A DNA stretch of 9,526 bases. It comes from Planctomycetales bacterium. Its GTDB lineage: Bacteria > Planctomycetota > Planctomycetia > Pirellulales > Thermoguttaceae. The notes below the pieces were generated by a model that saw only the letters and a program-made list of their open reading frames with translations, was not told the origin of the DNA and ran no database searches. The DNA is taken from assembly GCA_007127495.1 (NCBI GenBank), contig SKZG01000558.1:1-9526 (forward strand), in the 5' to 3' direction. The position numbers and the translations under genes were made by a program. Shown in pieces: positions 1-6,553 of the stretch (the stretch's first letter is position 1; every line of letters starts with the position of its first letter).

Positions 1-903
1 AGCGTCATCACCGATCCGGGCCGGTTGCGACAGATACTGATCAACCTGGTGGGCAATGCCGTTAAGTTCACCCATTGCGGCGAAGTGCGCGTCATCGTCC
101 GGCGGATCGATCAGGACACGGCGGCGCCTTCACTCGCCTTCCAGGTTGTCGATACGGGCATCGGCATGACGGCCGACCAGGTCGAGAAACTCTTTCAACC
201 GTTCTACCAGGCCGACGCATCAGCCAGCCGCAAGTTCGGCGGCACCGGGCTGGGGCTGCCGATCGCAAAACGACTGGCCGAATTGCTCGGCGGCGATATC
301 GACGTCGTCAGCGAGCCGGGCCAGGGGACCACGTTCACGGTGAGTTTGCCTGTCGTTCTCGCGCCCGGCACGGCGATGGCCGATCGGCCCGAGGAAGCGG
401 GCACTGCTCCCGCGGCCACCTGCTCATCCAACCAACCTTGCCAGTGGAATGACCCGCTGAACGGCCGCATCCTGCTGGCCGAGGACGGTCCCGACAACCA
501 ACGGCTGATCGCCTTCGTGTTGACGAAGGCCGGCGCCGAAGTGACCTTGGCGGAGAACGGGCGCATTGCCCTGGACCAAGCGCTGGATGCCCAAACCCGC
601 GGCGAACCGTTCGACGTGATCCTCATGGACATGCAAATGCCCGTCATGGACGGCTACGAGGCCACGCGCCGGCTTCGGGCGGCGGGCTATACGCTTCCGA
701 TTATCGCGCTAACCGCCCACGCCATGGCCGGCGACCGTCAGAAATGCCTCGACGCCGGGTGCGACGGGTATCTGACCAAGCCGATCGACCGGGCGACGTT
801 CCTCCCTGCCGTTGCCGGGCACCTGCAACAGCCCTCGCAGCCCAACCGGCGTTCGCAGCGCCGGGAACCGGCGGCACAATCAGCCTGCAACCAAGCTTCC
901 TGA
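1..903 (+). CDS. Hybrid sensor histidine kinase, C-terminal part (ATPase domain plus receiver domain)
   Basis: This is the 3' part of a signalling kinase whose frame is open at the left edge; the sensor and phospho-accepting His lie outside the window. In-window codons 10-25 form the N box (RQILINLVGNAVKFT, Asn19). The G1 box is DTGIGM (Asp51), the F-box region is FQPFYQAD, and the G2 box is GGTGLGL (80-86); together these make an HATPase_c ATP-binding fold. After a Pro/Ala-rich linker, codons about 157-270 form a response-regulator receiver with the acidic pair Glu161-Asp162, phospho-acceptor Asp210 in MDMQMP, Thr238 and Lys260 in YLTKP. No Hpt domain follows; the protein ends with a short polar tail. 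By family knowledge it autophosphorylates and passes phosphate to its own receiver. The stimulus and partner cannot be read here, because no response regulator lies downstream. An internal TTG at 25 is not a credible start, since the N box begins there. Confidence 0.93.
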   Translation, partial: SVITDPGRLRQILINLVGNAVKFTHCGEVRVIVRRIDQDTAAPSLAFQVVDTGIGMTADQVEKLFQPFYQADASASRKFGGTGLGLPIAKRLAELLGGDIDVVSEPGQGTTFTVSLPVVLAPGTAMADRPEEAGTAPAATCSSNQPCQWNDPLNGRILLAEDGPDNQRLIAFVLTKAGAEVTLAENGRIALDQALDAQTRGEPFDVILMDMQMPVMDGYEATRRLRAAGYTLPIIALTAHAMAGDRQKCLDAGCDGYLTKPIDRATFLPAVAGHLQQPSQPNRRSQRREPAAQSACNQAS

Positions 904-963
904 CGGCCGGATGCCTTGCGACCACAGCGGCCCTTAGTTCGAGCGGCCACGGGAGGAATCTCG

Positions 964-1203
964 ATGCCAACGGTCGACATTTCATAGCCGACCACACCCG
1001 GCACGGAAGGCCCGCTGGCCGGGGCTTTGATCGAAATCAGCTTCGAGGGCGGCCCGGAACTCTTACGGCACATCCCGCTGTTCCCACTGGCGATGATCGG
1101 CGGTGTCGTGATCCAGGTGGTGCCGGACCGGACCGGCCGCGCGCGGAGGATGGACCGTAAGCTGATCAACCGCATCTCGGGGGCCTCGCTCGACCTGCTC
1201 TGA
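964..1203 (+). pseudogene. Small reading frame interrupted by an early in-frame TAG
   Basis: An ATG at 964 follows a good ribosome binding site (GGGAGGA, 951-957, 7-base spacing). The frame reads MPTVDIS and then hits TAG at 985-987. Beyond that stop the same frame stays open for 71 codons to TGA at 1201-1203, with GC-rich third positions like those of neighbouring genes. The continuation contains GPLAGALIEISFEGG and later PLFPLAMIGGVVIQVV, a plausible globular or partly hydrophobic small protein. I recognise no family. The simplest reading is a small gene of about 79 codons disabled by one nonsense change, or a base error in the sequence. Alternatives are a seven-residue leader peptide, or re-initiation at a non-ATG codon such as TTG 1027. 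It lies 60 bases after the kinase gene on the same strand and could once have been its last operon member. Confidence 0.4.
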
Positions 1204-1307
1204 TCGTTTCCGCCCTGGCCACGATTTCACTGGCGGCCGCTCGGATGGCTGGTTTTCGGCTACCTGAAGTTCGCGCGATGAACCGCCGTGGTTAAGGATC
1301 GAAGATT

Positions 1308-1454
1308 CGTAACCGTTCACGGGGGGACTGTCCCAATTTTCGCGGCACACCGGGGAATCTGCCCAATGGGTCAACGAGCCCGGCCGCGAAAATGGGGCTG
1401 TCCCCTTTGCGTGAAGCGGAGAAAACTGCCCGCGCCGCCCCGTGAACGGTTACG
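1308..1454. repeat. Nested inverted repeat, REP/MITE-like, with GGGACTGTCCC-type cores
   Basis: The outer arms are 17-bp perfect inverted repeats, at 1308-1324 (CGTAACCGTTCACGGGG) and 1438-1454. Inside them a second perfect 10-bp pair, 1336-1345 (ATTTTCGCGG) and 1384-1393 (CCGCGAAAAT), flanks a central spacer. Each inner arm adjoins a near-palindromic core: GGGACTGTCCC at 1324-1334 and GGGGCTGTCCCC at 1394-1405. The whole unit is about 147 bp and encodes nothing. This layout resembles non-autonomous palindromic elements moved by Y1 (REP-associated) transposases, but no transposase is in the window, so mobility is inference. A near copy of one outer arm occurs at 6806-6821. Confidence 0.72.
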
Positions 1455-1635
1455 GAGATTCCAAGTACCGGACACCTTCAGTGCGGGTGGGCTGGACCCC
1501 CTCTTTCTGACACCCGTGGCTGGGCAATTGGGCAAATTTCCCTAGCCGCAACGATTGAGACAGGCCCGCGGGAACGATTGTCGAGCGCTAACGCAGGTAT
1601 TACGCAACTTTTACAAAACGCATACACAGTAGGCG

Positions 1636-1668
1636 TTCCCAACGGCACGAAGATGGGTAGAATACAAT
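1636..1668 (+). promoter_or_regulatory. Weak promoter candidate for the radical SAM gene
   Basis: TAGAAT (1658-1663) and the overlapping TACAAT (1663-1668) each match the sigma-70 -10 consensus at 5 of 6 or 4 of 6 positions. The best -35 candidate for the first is TTCCCA (1636-1641) at 16 bases, a poor match. The location, about 70 bases before the start codon in the least GC-rich part of the gap, supports promoter function more than the -35 does. Confidence 0.3.
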
Positions 1669-1676
1669 GAACGCTT

Positions 1677-1688
1677 TAACTTAAGTTA
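1677..1688. promoter_or_regulatory. 12-bp perfect palindrome, possible operator
   Basis: TAACTTAAGTTA is a perfect two-fold palindrome lying 9 bases after the -10 candidate and 48 bases before the radical SAM start codon, about where an initially transcribed region would be. A dimeric repressor site is a reasonable inference. It is AT-rich in a GC-rich genome, which makes chance less likely, but no regulator is identified. Confidence 0.35.
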
Positions 1689-1696
1689 GAACACGC

Positions 1697-1713
1697 CGGG
1701 GAGTTGTTCCCCG
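1697..1713 (+). promoter_or_regulatory. Leader hairpin ahead of the radical SAM ribosome binding site
   Basis: CGGGGA (1697-1702) and TCCCCG (1708-1713) form a 6-bp GC-rich stem with a GTTGT loop. It ends 10 bases before the AGGA ribosome binding site (1724-1727). No T-run follows, so it is not an intrinsic terminator. It could stabilise the message or tune access to the ribosome binding site. Confidence 0.4.
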
Positions 1714-1735
1714 AAACTCTTGCAGGAATGCCAAA

Positions 1736-3517
1736 ATGACTCAGCTTGCCGAACCCCTTGCCGTACTGCCCGCCGGCGGTTTACCCCACGACGAAGCGGC
1801 TGTGCCCGTCCATCCGCTCGGCTCCCGTGCCCGCGTACTGCTGACCAGCGTTTTCGGTCCGTACGCCCAGGACGACGAGTACGGCAGCCGCAAGATGAAC
1901 CCGATGGAGCTTTACCAGAACCAAGTGACGCGTACCCAGGGGCCCTTCTCGCTGCGGATGTTCCACCGAAGCTGGGGACTGATGCTCATTCAGGCGAACA
2001 TCGAGGCTCCATGCACCGTGCTCGACTTTCCCGTGCTTGACCGGTTCATCGAGGAGTTGCAAACCCGCCAGTACGACGTGATCGGCATCACCAGCATCAT
2101 TCCGAACCAGTTGAAGGTTCGGAAGATGTGCGAACTGATCCGCCACTATCAGCCCAATGCGACCATCGTCATCGGCGGGCACATTGCCAACGTGCCCGAT
2201 CTGGCGGACCGGATCGATGCTGACCATATCGTGCGCGGCGAGGGCGTGCGCTGGTTCCAGAGGTTCCTTGGCGAGGCCGACGACCAGCCCTTCCGCCACC
2301 CGCTCATTCAATCGGGCTTCGGCACGCGGAACATGGGCATTCAGATCCCGGAACGGGCCGCCGACGTTGCCGCGGCCGTCGTCCCTTCGGTCGGCTGTCC
2401 GATGGGCTGCAACTTCTGCTCGACCTCGGCCATGTTCGGGGGCAAGGGCAAGTTCGTGAACTTCTACGATACGGGCGACGAGCTGTTCGAGATCATGCAG
2501 CAGATCGAACGCGACATGGGCGTTCAGTCGTTCTTTGTCATGGACGAGAACTTCTTGCTGCACCGGCGCCGCGCCTTGCGGCTGCTCGAACTGATGGAGC
2601 AGCACGACAAGGCCTGGGCTCTTTACGTGTTCAGTTCCGCCAATGTGCTGCGATCGTACACCATCGAGCAGCTTGTCGGCTTGGGCATCTCCTGGGTGTG
2701 GATGGGCATCGAAGGCAAGGACAGCCAATACAACAAGCTGGACGGCGCCGACACGTTCGAACTGATCCGCGAACTGCAATCGCATGGAATCCGTGTGCTC
2801 GGCTCCACGATCATCGGCCTGGAGAACCACACGCCGGAGAACATTGACGAGGCCATCGAATACGCCGCGCGGCACAACACCGACTTCCATCAGTTCATGC
2901 TCTACACGCCCATTCCCGGCACGCCGCTGCACGCGGAACTGACCGCCCAGGGGCGCATGAAAGATGAAAGCGAATACGATCAGTGCGATATTCACGGGCA
3001 GGAGTTCTTCAACTACCGCCACCCGCACATCCCGGTCGGCGAGGAGGCGGAGTACATGCTGCGGGCGTTCGACCGCGACTTCGAGCGTAACGGTCCGAGC
3101 ACGATTCGCATTGTTCGCACCACGTTGGCCGGTTGGAAGCGCTATAAGAAGCACCCGGACGCCCGCATCCGCCGCCGCTTTGCTTTCGAGGCGAAGTCGC
3201 TCCCGTTGAGTTTTGCAGCCGCTGTGAAGGCCTGCCAGCTTTACTACCGCGACAACCCAGCCATGCATCGACAGATGAGCGACGTGCTTGCAGAGCTTTA
3301 TGCCGAGTGCGGTTGGAAGGCGCGTTTGGCCGGCGAGTTGGGCGGCCGGTGGATTGTGCGGCAAGTGCGCAAGGAGGAAAAGCGCCTCGCGGAGGATTGG
3401 ACCTACGAGCCCCCCACCTTTTACGACCGCAACCCCGCCGTCACGGACAATCCAGCCGCGCAGCTTTGCCAATGGGCCGAGCCGCGCAAGGCATCTGCGG
3501 CGATGTCCAAGAAGTAA
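1736..3517 (+). CDS. B12-binding-domain radical SAM enzyme, substrate unknown
   Basis: This 593-residue protein has a cobalamin-binding-type Rossmann domain at about residues 35-180 (YDVIGITSIIPNQ; IVIGGH at 145-149; HIVRGEG at 164-170) followed by a radical SAM barrel. The 4Fe-4S-binding cysteines are Cys221, Cys225 and Cys228 in the canonical CxxxCxxC arrangement (CPMGCNFC). Downstream barrel motifs include FFVMDENFLLHRR, WVWMGIEGK, GSTIIGLENHT and YTPIPGTPL. The usual DxHxxG cobalamin-ligand motif is not evident, as in many class B members. The C-terminal 150 residues are basic and helical-looking, without a recognised domain. Family knowledge predicts 5'-deoxyadenosyl radical or methyl-cobalamin chemistry, often methylation or rearrangement at an unactivated carbon, but the substrate cannot be inferred. 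The start is set by AGGA at 1724-1727, 8 bases before ATG. It seems monocistronic and converges with the mutY operon. Confidence 0.93.
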   Translation: MTQLAEPLAVLPAGGLPHDEAAVPVHPLGSRARVLLTSVFGPYAQDDEYGSRKMNPMELYQNQVTRTQGPFSLRMFHRSWGLMLIQANIEAPCTVLDFPVLDRFIEELQTRQYDVIGITSIIPNQLKVRKMCELIRHYQPNATIVIGGHIANVPDLADRIDADHIVRGEGVRWFQRFLGEADDQPFRHPLIQSGFGTRNMGIQIPERAADVAAAVVPSVGCPMGCNFCSTSAMFGGKGKFVNFYDTGDELFEIMQQIERDMGVQSFFVMDENFLLHRRRALRLLELMEQHDKAWALYVFSSANVLRSYTIEQLVGLGISWVWMGIEGKDSQYNKLDGADTFELIRELQSHGIRVLGSTIIGLENHTPENIDEAIEYAARHNTDFHQFMLYTPIPGTPLHAELTAQGRMKDESEYDQCDIHGQEFFNYRHPHIPVGEEAEYMLRAFDRDFERNGPSTIRIVRTTLAGWKRYKKHPDARIRRRFAFEAKSLPLSFAAAVKACQLYYRDNPAMHRQMSDVLAELYAECGWKARLAGELGGRWIVRQVRKEEKRLAEDWTYEPPTFYDRNPAVTDNPAAQLCQWAEPRKASAAMSKK

Positions 3518-3536
3518 GCTTTCTTGGCTTTTCTTC
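3507..3536 (+). terminator. Probable intrinsic terminator of the radical SAM gene
   Basis: CCAAGAA (3507-3513) pairs perfectly with TTCTTGG (3521-3527) across a 7-base loop, followed by a T-rich tail (CTTTTCTTC). The stem overlaps the TAA stop codon. It is modest in GC for a terminator, but the position at a convergent junction fits. I see no comparable hairpin for the opposite strand in the remaining bases to 3609. Confidence 0.45.
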
Positions 3537-3609
3537 ACCTCAGCCCATTTGAAGGGGGGCAATCGGGGCCATGGACGCTTCATTCAGTACGGAGGTCGCC
3601 TGTGTATTT

Positions 3610-4719
3610 CTACCGGCCGGACGTTCCCGCCCACCGGGCCAGTTTGCGGCCGGTGGTGCTGAGCGGGTAGTGGGCAAGTTCCGCGGCGCGCAGCCATTTC
3701 ATTTGCGCGCCGGCGGGAGGGGGGCCGAGCGCGAGGCAACGCGCCGCATAACATTCCAGCGTGATCCGGTAGCGGGTCACGCCGTGGCGGATGGTGTGGA
3801 GCAGCTCGCCCGGTTCCATGACGGCGCCGGTGAGGGATTGCACTTTTGCGACCAGTTCGCGTGCCCGCTCCGCCGGCGACGTGCCCTTGAGGGCGACGCG
3901 GGGGAAGTCCCATAGGCCGGCCCAGCGCCCGCCCTCCGGACAGCGTATCAGCAGCACACGGCCGCGGCGTCGCAGCAGCACGGCGGCCTCGCGCACCGGG
4001 GTAGCCGGCGCCCTGCGTTGGGGGGTTGGGATTTCGCCTTGAAGCCCCAGCCGCCGCGCCTCGCAAAGCGCGGCCACGGGGCACTCATGGCAACTCGGCG
4101 ACCGCGGCGTGCATACCCCGCTGCCCAACTCCATGAGCGCCTGGTTGAATTGCCCCGCCGCGGTGCGTGGGAGAAGCAGTTCAGCGAACTGCCACAAGAG
4201 GCGTTGGCCCTCGGCGGAACGCGGGTCGGCCCGATACGCGCACAGCCGGCTGAGCAGCCGCTGCGTGTTCGCTTCGAGAATCGGCGTGCGGAGATCGAAG
4301 GCGATGGAAAGCACGGCGCCGGCCGTGTAGCGGCCGATTCCCGGCAGGCGGCGCACCGAGTCCATGTCGCGGGGGAACCGCCCGCCGTACTCCGAAACGA
4401 CCATGCGCGCCGCCTGGTGCAGTTGGCGCGCGCGGCGGTAGTAGCCCAAACCTTCCCACAGCCGCAGGACGTCGCGCTCGTCGGCCTGGGCCAGCGCGGT
4501 AATGTCGGGAAACCGCGCGAGGAATCGGTCGAAATATCCGCGCACCGTGGCCACTTGCGTTTGCTGCAGCATGATCTCGCTTAGCCAGACGGCATAGGGA
4601 TCGCGCGTGCGCCGCCAGGGCAAATCGCGGGCATGGCGCCGGAACCAAGGGAGCAATTTACGGCGGAACGCACGCCGCCGCCCCGCGTCGAAAAGCTCGG
4701 CAATCGCGGGCCCGGTCAC
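3610..4719 (-). CDS. mutY: A/G-specific adenine glycosylase MutY with Nudix-like C-terminal domain
   Basis: This 369-residue protein is close to E. coli MutY (350 residues) in length and layout. It removes adenine mispaired with 8-oxoguanine in base-excision repair. The N-terminal HhH-GPD domain has the catalytic Glu48 in WLSEIMLQQTQVATV, the helix-hairpin-helix LPGIGRYTAGAV (125-136), and 4Fe-4S cysteines 203, 210, 213 and 219 in exact Cx6Cx2Cx5C spacing. The Nudix-like domain that senses 8-oxoG spans about 240-365 (GGRWAGLWDFP). Two positions deviate. The segment normally PxxDGN reads PILEAN, placing Glu149 where the catalytic Asp (Asp138 in E. coli) is expected. The FSH recognition loop reads IRH (310-312). 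The start is GTG at 4719-4717, overlapping the upstream gene's TGA in GTGA, so it is translationally coupled. It is last in a three-gene operon. Confidence 0.94.
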   Translation of the reverse strand: MTGPAIAELFDAGRRRAFRRKLLPWFRRHARDLPWRRTRDPYAVWLSEIMLQQTQVATVRGYFDRFLARFPDITALAQADERDVLRLWEGLGYYRRARQLHQAARMVVSEYGGRFPRDMDSVRRLPGIGRYTAGAVLSIAFDLRTPILEANTQRLLSRLCAYRADPRSAEGQRLLWQFAELLLPRTAAGQFNQALMELGSGVCTPRSPSCHECPVAALCEARRLGLQGEIPTPQRRAPATPVREAAVLLRRRGRVLLIRCPEGGRWAGLWDFPRVALKGTSPAERARELVAKVQSLTGAVMEPGELLHTIRHGVTRYRITLECYAARCLALGPPPAGAQMKWLRAAELAHYPLSTTGRKLARWAGTSGR

Positions 4720-6020
4720 GGCAGTGGGATGTCCTTCAACTCATAGGGCAGGTCGACGCTGAGCACCAGGACGGGTGTTTCGTACACGAACCGGAGCCGT
4801 TCGGGCGGCCCGTCGAGTGCGAACAGGTAGGCCATGCCCACTTCATTCGCGGCTTGGCGCGTGGTATCGAACCTGGCGTATTCGATCTTCCGGCCGTCGG
4901 GGGTTTCCAGATAGGCGGGATTGTTGAATATCCATCCGCGGTGCGACTGGAGTGCCGGCCCGGCATCGTCGAACCGTACGCGCACGGCCACCTCCCAGAA
5001 CTCGCCGCTGCGGCGCACCTGCTCGAGCGTGACCGTAGCCCCGCCGATGCGTTGTCGCACGTTGCTCGCCTCGATGAGGCCGTCGAACCGGAACGCGGCC
5101 GCCTTGCCCGGAATGACCGCCCGCAGCGTGCCTCGCATCGCGGCAATGCGCTCCACTCCACGAGGCGGGGCCCGGAAGACGTACGCCAGGTTCGCAGCCG
5201 TCATGCGGCCTTCGACGGGCACCTCCAACGTCGCCTGGGGGTCGTCGACGCCCAGGGGCTCGCCGCGCTCATCGCTTGCTTCGACGGCGGCCATTGGCTG
5301 CTCCAGCGTGATCGGGTGAACCCGCGGTTCCCAGGTCAGCTCGTTGGTCAGGTGCAGGCGGTTCGAATCGGGCCTCCGCAAGTCGCGTTCGGCGCGGAGG
5401 AGCACCGGCTCGATGCGCATCGGCCCGACGTAGAGGGCTTGCCCGCGCCGCAACACCTGACCCGCCGGCCGCGCCACGATATAAACGGCGCGCTGCTCAC
5501 CATAGGGATAGACGGTCAGGCCGGCTCGATCCAGCACGGTATCGAGCGCGAGCCAGAACGGCGCCTGTTGGAAATCCACCTCCAGTTCCGGGTCGACCAG
5601 TTGGTGGCCGAATTGTTCTCGGGCATCGACAATTGGGTTCCCCGACTGTTCTTGGAGGGCAGCCAGGACTTCGGACAGGGGCATGGCGGCGGCGCGAAGC
5701 GTTACCGTCGACGCCGCGGCCATCGCTTCCGCGGCGGTTTGCTCGAGCTTCTGGCGCACGCGTCCGAGCCGCTGTTCAACGCCCGAGGGGGTGCGCTCCG
5801 TGATAGGCGGCAGAAAGTCGAGTACTTGCGGGCCGACCTCGAGCAGGGCTGCCTCGGCTTCGTCGCGTTCGGCCAGTCGGGGCGAATCGAGCTGGCGCAC
5901 CAGCCGGCGCACGCGGAGCTGCACATCGCCCTCGGCCGCGCCGGCACTCGGGACGAAAAGCAACGCCAGCGCGGCAAGCACCAGGGCGTTCATCGAGGCT
6001 CCCTCGCGCTGCCCGCTCAT
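4716..6020 (-). CDS. Exported protein of unknown function with HEAT-like and STN-like N-terminal segments
   Basis: I do not recognise a named family for this 434-residue product. A signal peptide follows Met10 (NALVLAALALLFVPSAGA, likely cut after AGA at residue 28). Residues 34-93 resemble a single HEAT-type helical repeat (VRQLDSPRLAERDEAEAALLEVG). Residues 105-185 resemble the STN-like domain of secretins and TonB receptors (AMPLSEVLAALQEQSGNPI, then FWLALDTVLDRAGL and AVYIVARP). The remaining 245 residues look beta-rich, with no catalytic motif. It is probably periplasmic or envelope-bound. Two starts compete: ATG 6020, which overlaps the upstream stop in ATGA, and ATG 5993, which has a strong internal ribosome binding site (GAGGGAG, 5-base spacing) and sits right at the signal peptide. 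I slightly favour the latter (425 residues). It is the middle gene between the DksA-like regulator and mutY, with 4-base overlaps on both sides. Confidence 0.82.
   Translation of the reverse strand: MSGQREGASMNALVLAALALLFVPSAGAAEGDVQLRVRRLVRQLDSPRLAERDEAEAALLEVGPQVLDFLPPITERTPSGVEQRLGRVRQKLEQTAAEAMAAASTVTLRAAAMPLSEVLAALQEQSGNPIVDAREQFGHQLVDPELEVDFQQAPFWLALDTVLDRAGLTVYPYGEQRAVYIVARPAGQVLRRGQALYVGPMRIEPVLLRAERDLRRPDSNRLHLTNELTWEPRVHPITLEQPMAAVEASDERGEPLGVDDPQATLEVPVEGRMTAANLAYVFRAPPRGVERIAAMRGTLRAVIPGKAAAFRFDGLIEASNVRQRIGGATVTLEQVRRSGEFWEVAVRVRFDDAGPALQSHRGWIFNNPAYLETPDGRKIEYARFDTTRQAANEVGMAYLFALDGPPERLRFVYETPVLVLSVDLPYELKDIPLP
5999..6005 (-). promoter_or_regulatory. Internal ribosome binding site favouring the downstream start of the exported protein
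   Basis: On the minus strand GAGGGAG lies 5 bases before ATG 5993-5991, the codon that begins the hydrophobic signal peptide. The annotated long start at 6020 has no comparably good site of its own and would rely on coupling through the ATGA overlap. Confidence 0.5.
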
Positions 6021-6460
6021 GCGACTTCGAAATCGTTGAACGAATAGTGCAGATCGTCATCGGTACGCTCGAGCATGCGTCCGAAGTCGGTCGGTCCCCG
6101 CCCCTCGCCCTCCATGCGCTCCATTTCCCGCTGCGCTTCAACCCGCACCGTCGTATAGGGCAGGGCCTGAAGCCGGGCCAGCGGGATCGGTTTGCCGGTC
6201 ACTTCGCAAATCCCGTATGTCCCGTCCTCCATGCGTTCGAGGGCCTTCTCGATTTGGGACAATTCGCGGCTCTCCATTTCCGCCAACTGCGCATTCATTT
6301 CGTCGTAGGCGCAATCGAGCGCGATATCGACCTCGTCGCCGCTTGCGGCGCGATTGAGGGCCTCCAGTTCGCTTAGCTCGCCTGCCAGCGCCTTGCGCAA
6401 TGCGTGACGCCGCTTCAGCAGGACGTGCCTGAGCTTTTCGATCGTCTGGGTCCTACTCAT
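6017..6460 (-). CDS. DksA/TraR-family regulator lacking the zinc-finger cysteines
   Basis: This 147-residue protein has the DksA layout. An N-terminal coiled coil (about 5-78) is followed by the zinc-finger-fold region GTYGICEVTGKPIPLARLQALP (80-101) and a C-terminal helix. The coiled-coil tip keeps an acidic DxxDxA motif (Asp42, Asp45, Ala47), used by DksA in the RNA polymerase secondary channel. The Cx2Cx17Cx2C zinc positions are Cys85, Thr88, Arg106 and Ala109, so only one cysteine is left and zinc binding is unlikely. The fold is presumably held by other contacts, as in known zinc-independent DksA paralogues. The role is inferred to be modulation of RNA polymerase, perhaps under stress. 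The start is ATG 6460-6458, chosen over an in-frame ATG at 6499 because a near-perfect ribosome binding site precedes it. It is the first gene of the operon, and its TGA overlaps the next ATG. Confidence 0.9.
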   Translation of the reverse strand: MSRTQTIEKLRHVLLKRRHALRKALAGELSELEALNRAASGDEVDIALDCAYDEMNAQLAEMESRELSQIEKALERMEDGTYGICEVTGKPIPLARLQALPYTTVRVEAQREMERMEGEGRGPTDFGRMLERTDDDLHYSFNDFEVA

Positions 6461-6468
6461 GATGTTCG

Positions 6469-6475
6469 CCTCCTC
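6469..6475 (-). promoter_or_regulatory. Ribosome binding site deciding the start of the DksA-like gene
   Basis: On the minus strand GAGGAGG lies 8 bases before ATG 6460-6458. It falls inside the longer in-frame reading from 6499, whose extra 13 residues are not typical of the family, so the shorter start is preferred. Confidence 0.75.
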
Positions 6476-6553
6476 ACTGCTGCCGGCTGGCCGGTGCATA
6501 GGTCCGTTCGCCTTGGGCTCGGGTCCGTGCCAAGGCTCCCGGCGGTTGTTTGG

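Larger units (their letters stand above)
1204..1735. other. Gene-poor stretch between the interrupted frame and the radical SAM gene
   Basis: No convincing gene lies in these 532 bases. A frame at 1288-1545 is open but runs straight through the inverted repeat at 1308-1454, has an Arg/Pro-rich product without a domain, and lacks a ribosome binding site. The first 80 bases (1204-1281) can be read as a Trp-rich tail or, in another frame, as a hydrophobic segment; neither has a start, so they may be further debris of the interrupted frame upstream. The right half (about 1600-1735) is less GC-rich and carries the leader of the radical SAM gene. Confidence 0.6.

Noticed and set aside
1204..1281. 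Trp-rich or hydrophobic short frame following the interrupted gene
   Set aside because: Two frames look mildly protein-like but neither has a start codon or ribosome binding site, so no gene is called.
1288..1545. Open frame of 85 codons across the inverted repeat
   Set aside because: It lies mostly within the palindromic element, with no ribosome binding site and an Arg/Pro-rich product typical of chance GC-rich translation.
1781..3583. 600-codon open frame antisense to the radical SAM gene
   Set aside because: It is a shadow of a strongly conserved gene; it is long only because GC-rich codons create few stops on the opposite strand, and it has no domain of its own.
4854..6047. 397-codon open frame antisense to the exported-protein gene
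   Set aside because: It is a shadow: the minus-strand gene has a signal peptide, ribosome binding site and operon overlaps, while this frame has none of these.
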